Assembly: GCA_019454045.1 (NCBI GenBank)
Contig: SKCR01041860.1
Span: 1 to 64,000 of the forward strand
Direction: 5' to 3'
Source: Zanthoxylum bungeanum
Taxonomy: Eukaryota > Streptophyta > Magnoliopsida > Sapindales > Rutaceae
Length of the DNA: 64,000 nucleotides
The notes beneath the pieces were generated by a model, which worked only from the letters and a program-made list of their open reading frames with translations, searched no databases and was not told where the DNA came from. Position numbers and translations under genes: made by a program. Below are positions 33,853 through 45,652 of the stretch, piece after piece. Position 1 is the first letter of the stretch. The number at the start of each line of letters is the position of its first letter.

Positions 33853-34611
33853 CTAGTGCCCGAATTTGCCGCAGTGGTGGCATTTGTCTTCAGAAGCCCT
33901 CTTGGGCTTAGAAATCTTCGTCTGTGGTTGAGGACCGAAAGCCTTATTCTTCTTCCCTTTCTTCTTTTTTCCCTTGGACCATCCTTGGGAAGAAGCTGAA
34001 AGTGAAGTAGTTCTAGGAGGGCGAGTCGGTACTCCCTTCTTAAGGTCCTCTTCTGCCGTGAGCAACATCCTATGTAGCTCCTGGTAGGTACAGACAGTCC
34101 CGTGCATGTTGAAGTACATCACGAACTGGCGAAATAAAGCTGGTAGGGAACCAAGAATGACACTCCTACCGAAAATGTCATTCAAGATGAGATTATGTTG
34201 CCTCAATTGATCGATCAAATCGATCATCTGAAGAACATGTGGGCTAACACTTTGCCCCTCATCCAGACGCGCATGGAACAGTTCCATGGCGACTTTTTGA
34301 ACAATAACTTGTTCTTGGTTCTCAAACGATTATCTCAATCGCGTCATCATACTATAGGAATCTAGCATACTATAGTACTGTTCCTTGAGTTTCGGAGACA
34401 GTGAACTAAGGATGTATGATTTAACCCTTAAATCATCATCCTTCCAAGTTTTAAAAACTTGGCGTTCCTCCTCCGAAGCATCCGCACCCACAGCAAGGGG
34501 CAACGGACCCTCAAGAACATATCCCAGCTTTTCGGAATCGAGGACAATCCTCAAATCCAATTCCCAGTCAGCGAAGTTCTCAACGCCTTTCAGTTTGTTC
34601 GCATCAAGCAT
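33853..34611 (-). pseudogene. Copia-M gag part
   Basis: Two blocks in one frame, separated by a single TAA. They show the copia gag domain (YVLEGPLP, LPALFRQFVMYFNM, YQELHRMLLTAEEDL), a lysine-rich nucleocapsid stretch and a zinc knuckle starting CHHCGKFGH. The knuckle continues after a TAG that replaces its usual Trp, with KRNC present beyond it. Gag would assemble particles and bind RNA if intact. Confidence 0.85.
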
Positions 34612-35349
34612 ACGCGCAAACTAATTTGTGGATTTTGCCGCCATCGCCAATCTATCATATAGATCACGAAAAACGGTTAGCAGAAATTAAGCAGTTTCAT
34701 ATAATATCAAAAGCATAAACTAGATCATGGATTTTTAATCTAATATGCCTCTCCCACTAAATCATGCAATACTGTAATCCCAAAACAGAATACAAAATAT
34801 TTAATGATTAAATAAAATACTAATAGTGAAAGGTGGATCCCGTGAATATATTTCAGCTCAATCACTCAATAGTGACTCCTAAGTATCTGGTCCTGGCCGT
34901 TTCTCGTTGTCCCTGCGAAGGCAGGCCCACAATGAGACGTACCAAGGTTAAACTCGTCAATGATAAACTCAAGTTACTTACGTAATCCTGACAGCTAGGG
35001 CACGTTCAGAATTCCGCTTTTACTTGAATTTACCTAGTATCTGATATACATCCGGTATAAATAAATCTTTATCGGCTACACCCTCACAGCAGAGGCACGG
35101 TCTCGGATGTAGTCATAAAGAAGTATTCATAAACCGTATTGACAAGACGGACCATATAATATGCATCAAATACATAATTACATTCAAACCTTTTAATTAT
35201 GGATTTTCGCTAAGTGTCATACACCCTAAATCTAACCAATTTAGATCCTAATTAGCATGCATAAAGTCAAGAAAACATGATTAAAAATTGATTCAATGAA
35301 GGCTAATCATATTAGGTGGCTTAGAATCAGACTCGCTCTGATACCATTT
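34612..35349 (-). mobile_element. Copia-M leader and primer binding site
   Basis: About 740 bases between 5' LTR and gag on the minus strand. The primer site TGGTATCAGAGC (inverted, 35335-35346) follows the LTR end by three bases and fits initiator tRNA-Met. No gene is present. The outer 492 bases are duplicated at 27778-28271. Confidence 0.88.
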
Positions 35350-37751
35350 TGTATGGGTTTTTAGGGGCTGAACCGGTAACGCAGCGGAAACGGTGGAAAA
35401 ACGTATTTTCGATTTCAAAAATTTTTCTTCGATTAATTAAATAAACACATTTATTTAATATTCCAATAATCAAATTATGAAATAAAATTCAATAAATCAT
35501 ATTTAAGTGAATTTACCAAATTACCCTTATTTTGGTATTTTGTCCATTTTAGTCCGAATTGATCAAATCAATTTTGAATGATTCTAAATCATTTCTAAGA
35601 TGAACTTAACATGTTCAAAACATCAAACCACCAAAACAACCAAAATCCCTAAATTCTAAGTCCAAGGCGAGAGCCTCCAATGGTAGGCAATTTGTGCCTT
35701 TTGTCATTTCATGATTCAAAACACATCCAAATGTAATCCAATCAACATGAAACTTTATATGCATCATATAAACATACAAATACACAACATATATGAAAAT
35801 CCCCAAATTTGGAATTAGTTAAGAACCCTAATTTTTCAATTTCCACAAATTGGACAAATTAGACCAAATACATTAAATCAATTACTTCAATCATCATTCT
35901 TACATCCAATCCAAGTCTCAACACAATGAAACAACTCAAGATCAAATCTAGGTCATCTAAGAGTGGTTCAAAAACTCTAGATTAGCAACATGGTTTCCAA
36001 AACCTTAAAAGAAAGCTTACAACTACAATAGTCACAACCTTCCTTCACAATACATGCTCAACACTTTCAATAAAATTTCCATCATCAAAAACACAAGAAA
36101 TAAAGAAAAAAAATAACTTAAGAACATCATAAGATGTTTCCTAGATCCTAAGGAACAATTTCCTTTCTAATAGTAAGTTTGAAAAACTTACAAAATCCAA
36201 GCTTTTCTTTTGGTTTTTCCTTTTCTCCTCCACTTGTTTCCTTGGTTTCTTTCAATGGAGTTTTATGAAAAGTGTATTAGGTTATTAAATGAGAAAGAAA
36301 TAAAAACAATAAATACCTCTCCAATTTTTACCTTGGCCGAAACCCTTGCAAATGTATATACCAATTTTCATTTCAATTTCATTTCAAATTCATAAAATCA
36401 ACTTGCATAAATATCAAAAACACTTTATGGATATTTATTTAAGTCAACAAAGGCAACTAATATCATTTACATCAAATGTCCTAATGTAAGATATTTATAT
36501 TTTAATTAATTTAATCATTTAACAATTAAATAATCAATTAATTAATCAAATACAAATATATTAAATATATGTATAATATTTACATTAAATATTAAAAATA
36601 TATATCATTTAGGATATAAGTCAAATAACTCATTTTGACTATTAATTAATGTGTATTTAAATTAAAGTAGTATTAAATATAAATACACAAGAATTAGGCA
36701 AATGACTATCTAGTCCCTTTAGCACGTATCTTGCGTTTAACCTTTAAACGACTTTATAAATAATCAATATTATTTATTAATGTTGCTCTAGTGCTCTACG
36801 AGTATGTTTCATTATTGAGACTCTCTAGATTCAGGTATATCTGTCACGAAATCTAATTTCGTGTCCATAATTATCCACCCGTAGATTATGACGATCACGG
36901 GTAATCTCGATGAACCATACAGGTCGCGGTCAGGGCAAATGTATAATTCCTCTGTCACAAGTATCCGGATAAATCCCAGAGATATAGATGTAAATGTCAA
37001 ATCTCTATCGGGATTATCCAGTCGACTATTCTATTAGCAATCTCTAAAAGAATGTTTAGAACTAGCTTCTAAACTTTACCACGGGCCCATGGTTTTATCT
37101 GATTGCTAATCATATGGACTACCTATGCTCTGGTACACAGAACTGACGGATCCTATCTTGATACACATTGGACACCCTGAGGATCTATCTACACCCAACG
37201 AATAGGCGGAGGTCTGATCTAAATAGATCGGTGACGTGACTGCCGTCTAAGTGTAGAAGATGTCTCATGTGCCCACAATGGCATCTCAAGTCTAAGAATC
37301 ACAAGTGTTACTCAACCCGAGAAGATTCTTATTGACGCTGGTGTACCATCCATTAAGAATATTCGGTGAGTCGTTCAGTGTTTATCCGCTATAAACACCT
37401 ACACGTCTATACTAGTCTCAAGACTTATGGTTCATTGAGAAACCATTGGAATCATATTTCCGTATATTGACATGTACCGGTCTCAAACGGGTTTACTATA
37501 CTGACCAAGTGGTGTAAACCTTGACCAGGAACTGTCTGAGAATGACAACGTCATGATACTTCTCAATGTCCGTTGCGACTCTTTGCAACTGTATCATACT
37601 AATCATTCTAGGGTCATTACGTCTTTTACCATATAGAAAGATAGTTTATATTATAGAAACTGCATATATATTATTCATACTAATAATGTTTTAAACAGAA
37701 GTATTCAAAAGAATAAAATCGGAATTGGCGCTCTGATGACCCACCCCAACA
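35350..37751 (-). mobile_element. Copia-M 5' LTR
   Basis: 2402 bp, on the minus strand TGTTGGGGTGGGTCATC to CCCATACA. It is a partner of 28272-30678 with a few percent difference by eye. Its outer end touches a Copia-A LTR that lacks its first bases. Confidence 0.9.
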
Positions 37752-37753
37752 AA

Positions 37754-39734
37754 ATTTGTACAGATCATGGTGTTGTTGTACAAATTAACTATGTCACAAC
37801 GAGATTGCACTCTTATCATTTGTGATTAGATCACCTAGATGTATAGATGATAGGAGGTCCCTATGATTAGTTCCTGGATTGAGATGATATGAGACAGTAT
37901 CAGTCATCGGAGGATTAATCATTAAATATCCCTAGTCGTAGTATTATCGAGATTGGACATCGATCATGCGGAATAGACTAGTATTATACTTGTGCGCGTT
38001 ATGTGAGATCATAACGGCATAGTTCTCATATATTTTGGTATAGGATACTCATGCAAGTGTAATAGGAGGTTGTGTTTTACCAATGGTACGGAAAATAGCT
38101 TCGCTCTGGATAGACCCCTCGGAATTCCATTGGTGGTATGACTATGTGTCTATGGAAGTCCGAAATCAGGGTAGGTGTATTTGGTCTTAACCTAAGACTT
38201 GCGACAATCGATATGTTTTAGTTTTGGTCGTCCAGGGCTTTAACAGGTTCTGTGTACGCCTCTGCTGGGTATATCGAGAATCGTAGTGTATTGGGTGTGA
38301 TTTCAAGACGGAAGTATCACTCCAGTCATAGTGGAGATGATGTCACGAAGGATACGGTACTAGTGCTCTTAAGTACTGCAGTCATCGGGATATTATGACT
38401 AGGTCATGTATGTCCGATTATAGAGACTAGTTACCAGACATCCGACATGTGCTTCGTACGGGGCAGACACATTCCAGCCCCAGGCCTAGCACGTGACATC
38501 GATACTGGATCGCAATACGCAATACTACGTATACTACGCCTGACATAGATTATATATTCCAGTAAGAATATTTCTGGAGAATTGGGTAGGCACGGTGCTT
38601 TGCTAGAATCCAACCATGTCTTGTAAATCGGTAAGCACGTGGTACGAGGTACGCACGTATTCGGATAATTCGATGACCGTATTTACTGCCAACATATCCA
38701 GTGATCTCTTGGGTCGCTTCCCAAAGATTCACCGATGACAGTTGATTTAATTAGAATTAATCTGGATTAATTAAGAGAGATAATTAATCTGGGATTAATT
38801 AAGAGAGAGAAATTAATCTGGGATTAATTGAGGTATTATTTAATCTGGGATTAAATGTGTTCGAAAGAGAGAGAACGGGATTAATTTGGAATTAATCGGT
38901 AAATAAATTTAATAGTTAAATTTGATTTTTCTATTTAATTTATTCGTATGGGCTAAAATTAATATATTGGATATATTAATATGAATTGGATTTCATTACG
39001 GAATTAAAGTCGGACTTTAATACAACGAACGAATTAATTTAGAATTATTTCATAAACGACATTCGTAATATATTTGCGAGGCATCGTTATTTAATTAAAT
39101 TAGATTTAATTATTTAGCGATGATGAAAGTTCGTTTAATCGGATTAAACGGAACCGAGCCGCAGGAAATGTTCGTAGAGACATTTGAATTTTGAATTCAA
39201 ATGTGGGGCCCACTTCACATGTGGTAGTTGGGAGGATAGTTGGCATTTATGCCAAGCCACCCACCATCCAACTACCTTGGAATGGTTTTGGTGAAACCAT
39301 TTACCCAACTACCTTGTTTAGGTAAAAGGGTAAATTGGTTTTACCTAAAACTCTTCTCTCTCTCTTCACTTGTGTATGCTTCACACAAAACACACATGGA
39401 ACAAAATGGAAACCCTAATACTCTCTTAAATGGGCGTGAATGGCCTTCATTTCTTCTCTTTGATTTTGTTGCAATTTCAATTCAGCTAAGCACTTCATGG
39501 AATCAACTAAGGTGATAGGGAAAACTTCAAAAGCTTGGAATCTACAAAAGAAGGATCTTGGAGATTTTCAACTCAAAGCTTGGAATCAACAAATGAAGCA
39601 TCTTGGATCTTCGATCTTCTTCTCAAAATTTAAAAAAGCAAATCCATTCAATATAAGTAATTTCGCAACTTATTTTGAATTTATGAACATGTTTTCATGC
39701 TTATTAGATCCTTGGCATGTTAGGAACACTAACA
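37754..39734 (+). mobile_element. Copia-A copy 2, 5' LTR, truncated at its start
   Basis: Starts inside the family sequence (TTTGTACAGATCATGG), so about 28 terminal bases seen at 45653 and 63477 are missing. It ends GGAACACTAACA. Compared with the 3' LTR it also lacks a segment of roughly 100 bases near 39110. Its left neighbour is the Copia-M LTR. Confidence 0.88.
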
Positions 39735-39749
39735 ATGGTATCAAGAGCC
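39735..39749 (+). other. Copia-A primer binding site
   Basis: ATGGTATCAAGAGCC directly follows the 5' LTR and fits the initiator tRNA-Met site TGGTATCAGAGC with a one-base insertion. Confidence 0.85.
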
Positions 39750-42250
39750 AATTTTAAGCATGAAAATTTTAGGGTTCATGGACTAAAATTGGGGGGCTTT
39801 GTGTGTTTTGAGCTTGATTCTTTCAAATTGATGCTTTGAGCATGCTTAGAATATGATAACTTAGAGTTATGCATGATTAGATTTGAAACAAATCAAACGA
39901 ATCAAAAATTATATTTTTATTAGCTTGGCCGAATTCTTCACTGTCTTGGACTGCAGTTTTTGATTTTTTGTAACATAAAATGATGTGTTTAAATGCATGT
40001 TTAAATGTTGATTGTTGGTTTGATTAGATTAGAATCAAAGTCAATAATGTTTATGTTAAAATCAAAGAGCATTTTGAGCATGAAATGATGAATTTAGGAT
40101 TCAATTTGTGTTGAGCATGAAATGATGTATTTTGGCTTCAATTTGTGTTGAGCATGAATTGATGGATTAAGCATGATTAATTAAGTTAATTGGTATTTTG
40201 GAAATATTGAGTTTAATTAATTAATCATGGCTAATACACTTTAATTAAAATAATTGTGATATTTAGAATATTATAATTATGTTAATAAGCCTTTAATATG
40301 TATTGGGCTAAAAGTGTGTATTTGGGCTTAATGGGCTTGGTTTGATTAAGTTTGGTTTTGGACTTTTGGATTGGATCCAATTGGGCCCAAAATCAATTCC
40401 ATAAAGTCCAAATACATCACTTGGCCCTTTAAAGAATTTAATTGGGCCTAATGGGCCTAAATTGATTTGTTGGCAATATGGTGATTCCTATTGGGCCTTG
40501 ACATTTTGGGTTTGATCCATTATGGCCAAAGCCCATGCCTTAAGAATCAATTAAAAGCCCATTGGACTTCAATTGAAATGACATTGGATGTTATTAGGCC
40601 TTTGAGACTCATTAAGATTGGAATTAAATTGGAATTAGTATTGAAAACAAATAAATTGGATTTAAAGTTGTAGTTCAATATAATTCAAGAATACTTACTT
40701 TGAGTATTTATTCTTAAACGAGTTTGACTCACGCAAATCAAATCGTTGTATGAACATTGTATGGTCATTAATTCAAAGATTAATTAATTGGATTAGATTG
40801 ATTGAATAACATGATTTGTATGAATACATGAATGTGTTGTATGAATAATGTATATCGGATGGATATTAGAAGGGCAAGGGCAGCTTTGGAAATTGTTGTA
40901 ATAAGTTTAGAATTTATTAAATTGGACCTACGTGTCCAGCCTTTTATCTCCTTCTCATTGTATTTCTCTTCTCACCTATTCTCCTCAATGTAAATGAGGT
41001 TTCGTTATTGTATTTTGTAATTGGGTAGAAGTCAGAATAGTTCTAGCCGGGGAGAGGAAATGGAGTGATTTGTTATAGGAACAATTTGTGAGATATCCAT
41101 CTGCATATCATTATTAATTTATTTATATATACGCGCTTTATTATGTATTTAGAATGCATGTTTAAGGGTGTATGATGATGAGACCTTAACAAAGATAATA
41201 AATTGGTTGCCAATTTGCACGCGAAAAACCCTCAAAACATATTAAGCGTTTTTCCTTCCGTTGAGTGATTCTTACTCAAGATCCAAAGTTGGCATTGGTT
41301 TGTTGGCCAAAGTCAAGACCTTTGTCAATTACGGATGTGTTTGAATCATGAGACTTTTGTTCCATATCGGTGTCTTGTCCAAGTCGTGATTTGTTGGCCA
41401 AAGTCAAGATCACTTCTTGTCCATCGACATTGATTACGAAGCTTTCCATGTCAATGTGTTCCGCTTAAATGGGATCATTAAGTTTGTTGTGCCAAAGCCA
41501 ATGCTTAGTTGATTCAGAGGAAAAAGTTAGGTAATATATTTGATATGTTGGCATATATAAGATATATGTTGCGAACTTGGATGTCCACCTACTGGATCTA
41601 GGAATTGGATGAGATCCAATTGATCTTAGAGATCTACCTAGTTAAGTATCATACAATTTGTTGGCCAAAGTCAAGATTGTGTGTTATTTAACGGGATCCT
41701 AGCCCACTAGGAAACATGGTTTCCCGAGTACTCGACAGAGGGTTAGAGGCTCGCCGAAAAAATAGTGGGAGGCAAGTATTAGATTTGCAATATTCGTTTG
41801 GTTACTTGCCATACGCGCTCAATCAAATATTATTCGTCAAATAAATTAAATGTTAGTTGGACTAATATTTAATAGTTGTTTTAATTAAACAGTTGGACTG
41901 TATTCAAACTACTTCATTTATAATGATTATATAATTGGATATATAGTAATCAATATATTTGGATTTTACTAATCATTTATAATGATTATATAATTGGATT
42001 ATAGTAATCAATATATATTTGATTTTAACCAATTAAATTGTAATAAGTTATATAGTTAGACTATAGTAATCATTACATTAGATTGTACCTGAAATCGTTG
42101 ATTAAATAGTTGGACTATTAGAATCAAGATTAAATTGAAAGATTAATGTTTAAAACATTATCCTAGGGAAAAAGTGTTCAAACGACTTTAATTTTCAGAG
42201 TGGGAATAAATTTCAGGATAGTCCTGAAACTAAGAAGTTACTTTATTTGA
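39750..42250 (+). mobile_element. Copia-A copy 2 leader
   Basis: About 2.5 kb, unusually long, with no recognisable gene. It includes direct repeats around 40080-40160 (TTGTGTTGAGCATGAA), segments rich in GGGCTTAATGGGC words (40300-40560), and three copies of TTGGCCAAAGTCAAG at 41303-41317, 41394-41408 and 41662-41676. The last part matches positions 1-1250. Confidence 0.75.
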
Positions 42251-45200
42251 TAGAATACATCTTAGGCCTAAGCCCGGAGTTATAGCAAATAGTAGAGCAT
42301 GATCTTTGGAAGATTCATGTGATGATAACTTTAATGTTTAATCCATTATGCTTGCCATAATGACTCCTTAATTTCTTAATCAGGAGTAAGGATTAGATCC
42401 TTAAAGTATGATAATGAAATTGAAGGATCTTCATAGATCTATTCTTAGATCTTAGAAGTATTGAATTGCAATAAACAACTCTTAGAGAGTTAATGACTAT
42501 TCTCAAGGAGGACCAAAGTCAAGTTTGCAATAAGGCAAGAAGCGCAAGGCGCACCCTACTTCGATATTCTAGAAGGCCAAGGCTTGGTCAAAGACTTCTG
42601 GAATATGAAAAGGGAAAAGGCAAAATCATTATAATCTTCTAGGAAGATAAAGGAAATATCCCAAGATGTCTGCCTAACTTGTGGCAAACGGGGTCATTGA
42701 AGCATGACTGCCATATGGACAAAGCAGACATGAAGGAATAGAAGACATGGCAAGGTTCTGACTTCAAAATGTTTGTCATAAATATGTTCACTACTAGTAT
42801 TAAAATTGGATTTTAGATACTTAGTGTGATACATAAATATGCATTGATGTGCAGAAGCTTGTGAGCAGGATACTGACTTCAGTTGAGATTAATCTGCGAA
42901 TCAGAAACGGGACGACAGTCGCTGTTTCAACCGCAGATACTTAGTTTAGGAACTACCCTTTGGGTGTGTACTTAAATTAGGAAACTGTTATAAATAACTA
43001 GTTTGACTAGAAACATTATCTCTATATCGAGTATAACTCGTTGCGAGTGTGCCTTTATATTCTAGAACACTAAAGTGTTTTATTATATAAAGATGATGTT
43101 GAGATAAACACATTAGATGTGAATAACAGTATTTATATTTTGAATATAAATAAATCTCAAACATATAACATGACAAACAAGTAGCTCAAACTGATTTGAT
43201 CAGATGAGACTTATTTGTGGTAGTCTGTCTGGGACTCATTAAAAAGACTCGTATATCCACACTTTTGAATAGTGGATACTAGGACGGATTTGATTCCATT
43301 CAAATGATGTCTACGAATCTAGTTTATTAGGTAAAGTACCTCCTAAAACACCTTTACTTGGTAAAAATGTAAGTTCCACCGATCTATTAACCCTTGTTCA
43401 TAGTGACGTAAGTGGGCCCATGTCTAGCTAGGCTAGAGGTGGATATGAATATTTCGTGACCTTTACAAATGTGGCATCGCGTTATGGTTGTGTTTCTTTT
43501 GAAGAACACAAATCAGAAACTTTTAGACTTTCGACACGAAATAGACGAACATATCGGCTAAAGTATTAAAACATCACGGTTTGACCATGATGAAAAATAC
43601 TTCAGCAATAAGTTTCTCATATACTTGAAAGTGTATATTATTCTTTCAATGAGGACTCCTCCTGGAATACGTCAATTTGACGGTGTGTCCGAATGGAGAA
43701 ACCAAATTTTGTTGGACATGATAAAGTTAATCATGAGTCGCTCTGAGCTACCATTTTCCTTCAAAGGATAAGCATTTAACAGCGTAATACTTATTTTGAA
43801 TAAGGTTCCATGAAAATCTGTTTGACAGATTTCATATTAGATATGAACAGGAAAGAAACTAGGTTTTCTCACTCCTGAAGATTTGGGATGCTGGGCATAT
43901 GTTTGGATGATACCAAACTTGAACCCAAATTGGATAAGTGCCAATTGTAGGTTATCCTAGAGAAACGAAAGTATATTACTTATACAACTCACTTGAGAAC
44001 AATGTAATTGTTGCTCACCATGCGGTTTTCCTAAGAGGAATGTCGATATGCAGTGGTAAGTGGAAGGATAGTAAAACTTCGATGAAAAATCAGAGTTATA
44101 CTGTTCAAGGCACCAAGTCCTTAATGGAACACAAACAGTTCATCAAGGATGAAACTGTACCAGTAATCTTTGAATACACAAGAACCGCGTAAGTCGGAGA
44201 GAGTCAGAAAAAAACCTGGGTATGGGTTTCTGATCTCACCTCATAAAGATGTCAATCTTATTGGGGAATACGAACTGACTACGTATGAGGAAGTGATACA
44301 AGGTATCGACTCCCTATTATGGAAAAAGTGCCATGAGTCTGAAATGGATTCCATGTATATCAACTATGTTTGGACACTAGTTGTTGTACCGTAAGGCATT
44401 GAGCCTATTGGTACTATATAAGTCTTCAAGGAAGACATACATGGAAGGCAACATACCAACATACTAAGCTAGGCTTGTAGCGGAAAGGTATCATTATCAA
44501 CATTGTGTTGATTACAACGAAATCTTTTACCTGTTGCCACGTTAAATCCATTTGGATATGCTTGCTGATGCTGCATGTTTCATTCATGAAATATGGCAGC
44601 TGAACGTCAAAATCGCTTTCTTAAACAAAGAAACCCCTTTGGAGGATGTTTACAACATCCTGGCGGTTTTGTCGTACCAAAACTAGCAAACAAGGTTTGC
44701 AGGTTATTTGATCCATAGAGGATTAAAGTAAGCATTACGTTCTTGGAACTAAAATTTTGATGTAATCATAATGGTGTATGACTTAATTCAAAACGAAATG
44801 ATTCTTGTGTATATAAGGAGGTTAGTGGGAGCGCACTGACAATGATGTCCTAATTAATGATGATATGTCATTTCTTGGAAATGATGTTCCCATATTACGA
44901 TCGGTGAAAGCTGGCTTTCATTAAAATTCTCCGTAGAATTCTTGGGAGTAACAACCTTTATTCTAGTAATAAAGATCTGATGAGTTAGATCTAGAGGTTA
45001 TTGACACTCTGCGAGAACTCGTACATTGAAAAATGTACGCAATCTGGTGTCTCATATGCTTTGAGCATATGGATTCACAAACAGGTCAATCCAAGTGATA
45101 GTCACTGGATTGATATTAAGAACATCCGTTAGTATCTTAGAGAACTAATGATGATGTCTTAATCTATGGAAAGGAGAACTTGAAGTGACTGGATCACAGC

Positions 45201-45640
45201 GGCAAGTTTCCTAACCGATAAAAACGACTTTAAGTCGCTAAAACGGTACTATACAGTTTGAATAACGGTACAGTAAGCTGGAAATCATCCAAGCAAGATG
45301 TTGTTACCGAATAAACAACAAATGCGGGTTATTGCTGCTGCTGAGGCAGCAATAAATCCATTTTAGGTCGACAATAAATCTAATTAGATTAGATATAGTT
45401 CTGTTAGCAGCTTAGCTAGGCGTCAGCACAAGCTAAAGAATTAATGGTTTCATCAACGATCCAGATATATACTTCGACTATTCATCTGATTCATTCGGAT
45501 CATACATCCTGGCGATGTGATGATCGAATAAATTACATCAGACGATAATCATACAAATCCCGCTGACAAAAATCTTTCCTCAGTAGTTTGAGCGAACCGT
45601 ACATAGTTCGGGTGTAAGACACTCGAGTGACTGGCTATAG
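42250..45640 (+). pseudogene. Copia-A copy 2 gag-pol remnant
   Basis: Decayed polyprotein in copia order. Traces are a zinc knuckle (CLTCGKRGH, then a stop and lost base) at 42671-42711, the integrase HSDVSGPM block at 43392-43420, the integrase tail GYPRETKVYYLYN and HHAVFLRG at 43945-44040, the linker with YGFLISPHKDVNL and EMDSMY at 44215-44360, an RT trace near 44620-44880 and an RNase H region to 45600. Stops and frameshifts are frequent. The longest open stretches (43938-44192, 44170-44394) overlap in different frames, marking a frameshift. Confidence 0.85.
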
Positions 45641-45652
45641 GCCAAGTGGGAT
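45641..45652 (+). other. Copia-A copy 2 polypurine tract
   Basis: GCCAAGTGGGAT before the 3' LTR, equivalent to 4660-4672. Confidence 0.75.

Larger units (their letters stand above)
30695..34611 (-). pseudogene. Copia-M gag-pol, largely readable but broken
   Basis: One polyprotein on the minus strand in the order gag, protease, integrase, RT, RNase H, the Ty1/copia order. Gag starts at Met 34611 (LDANKLKGVENFADW). Damage seen: TAA at 34330, TAG at the Trp of the zinc knuckle near 33851, a decayed protease, a frameshift before integrase, a frameshift near 32930, a frameshift after the RT catalytic box near 31640, and TAG near 31004. Long blocks remain open (427 codons across integrase and RT), so decay is recent compared with Copia-A. 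It cannot make a working set of enzymes. The lineage is within the Tork/Angela/TAR-like range by motif wording, not certain. Confidence 0.9.
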
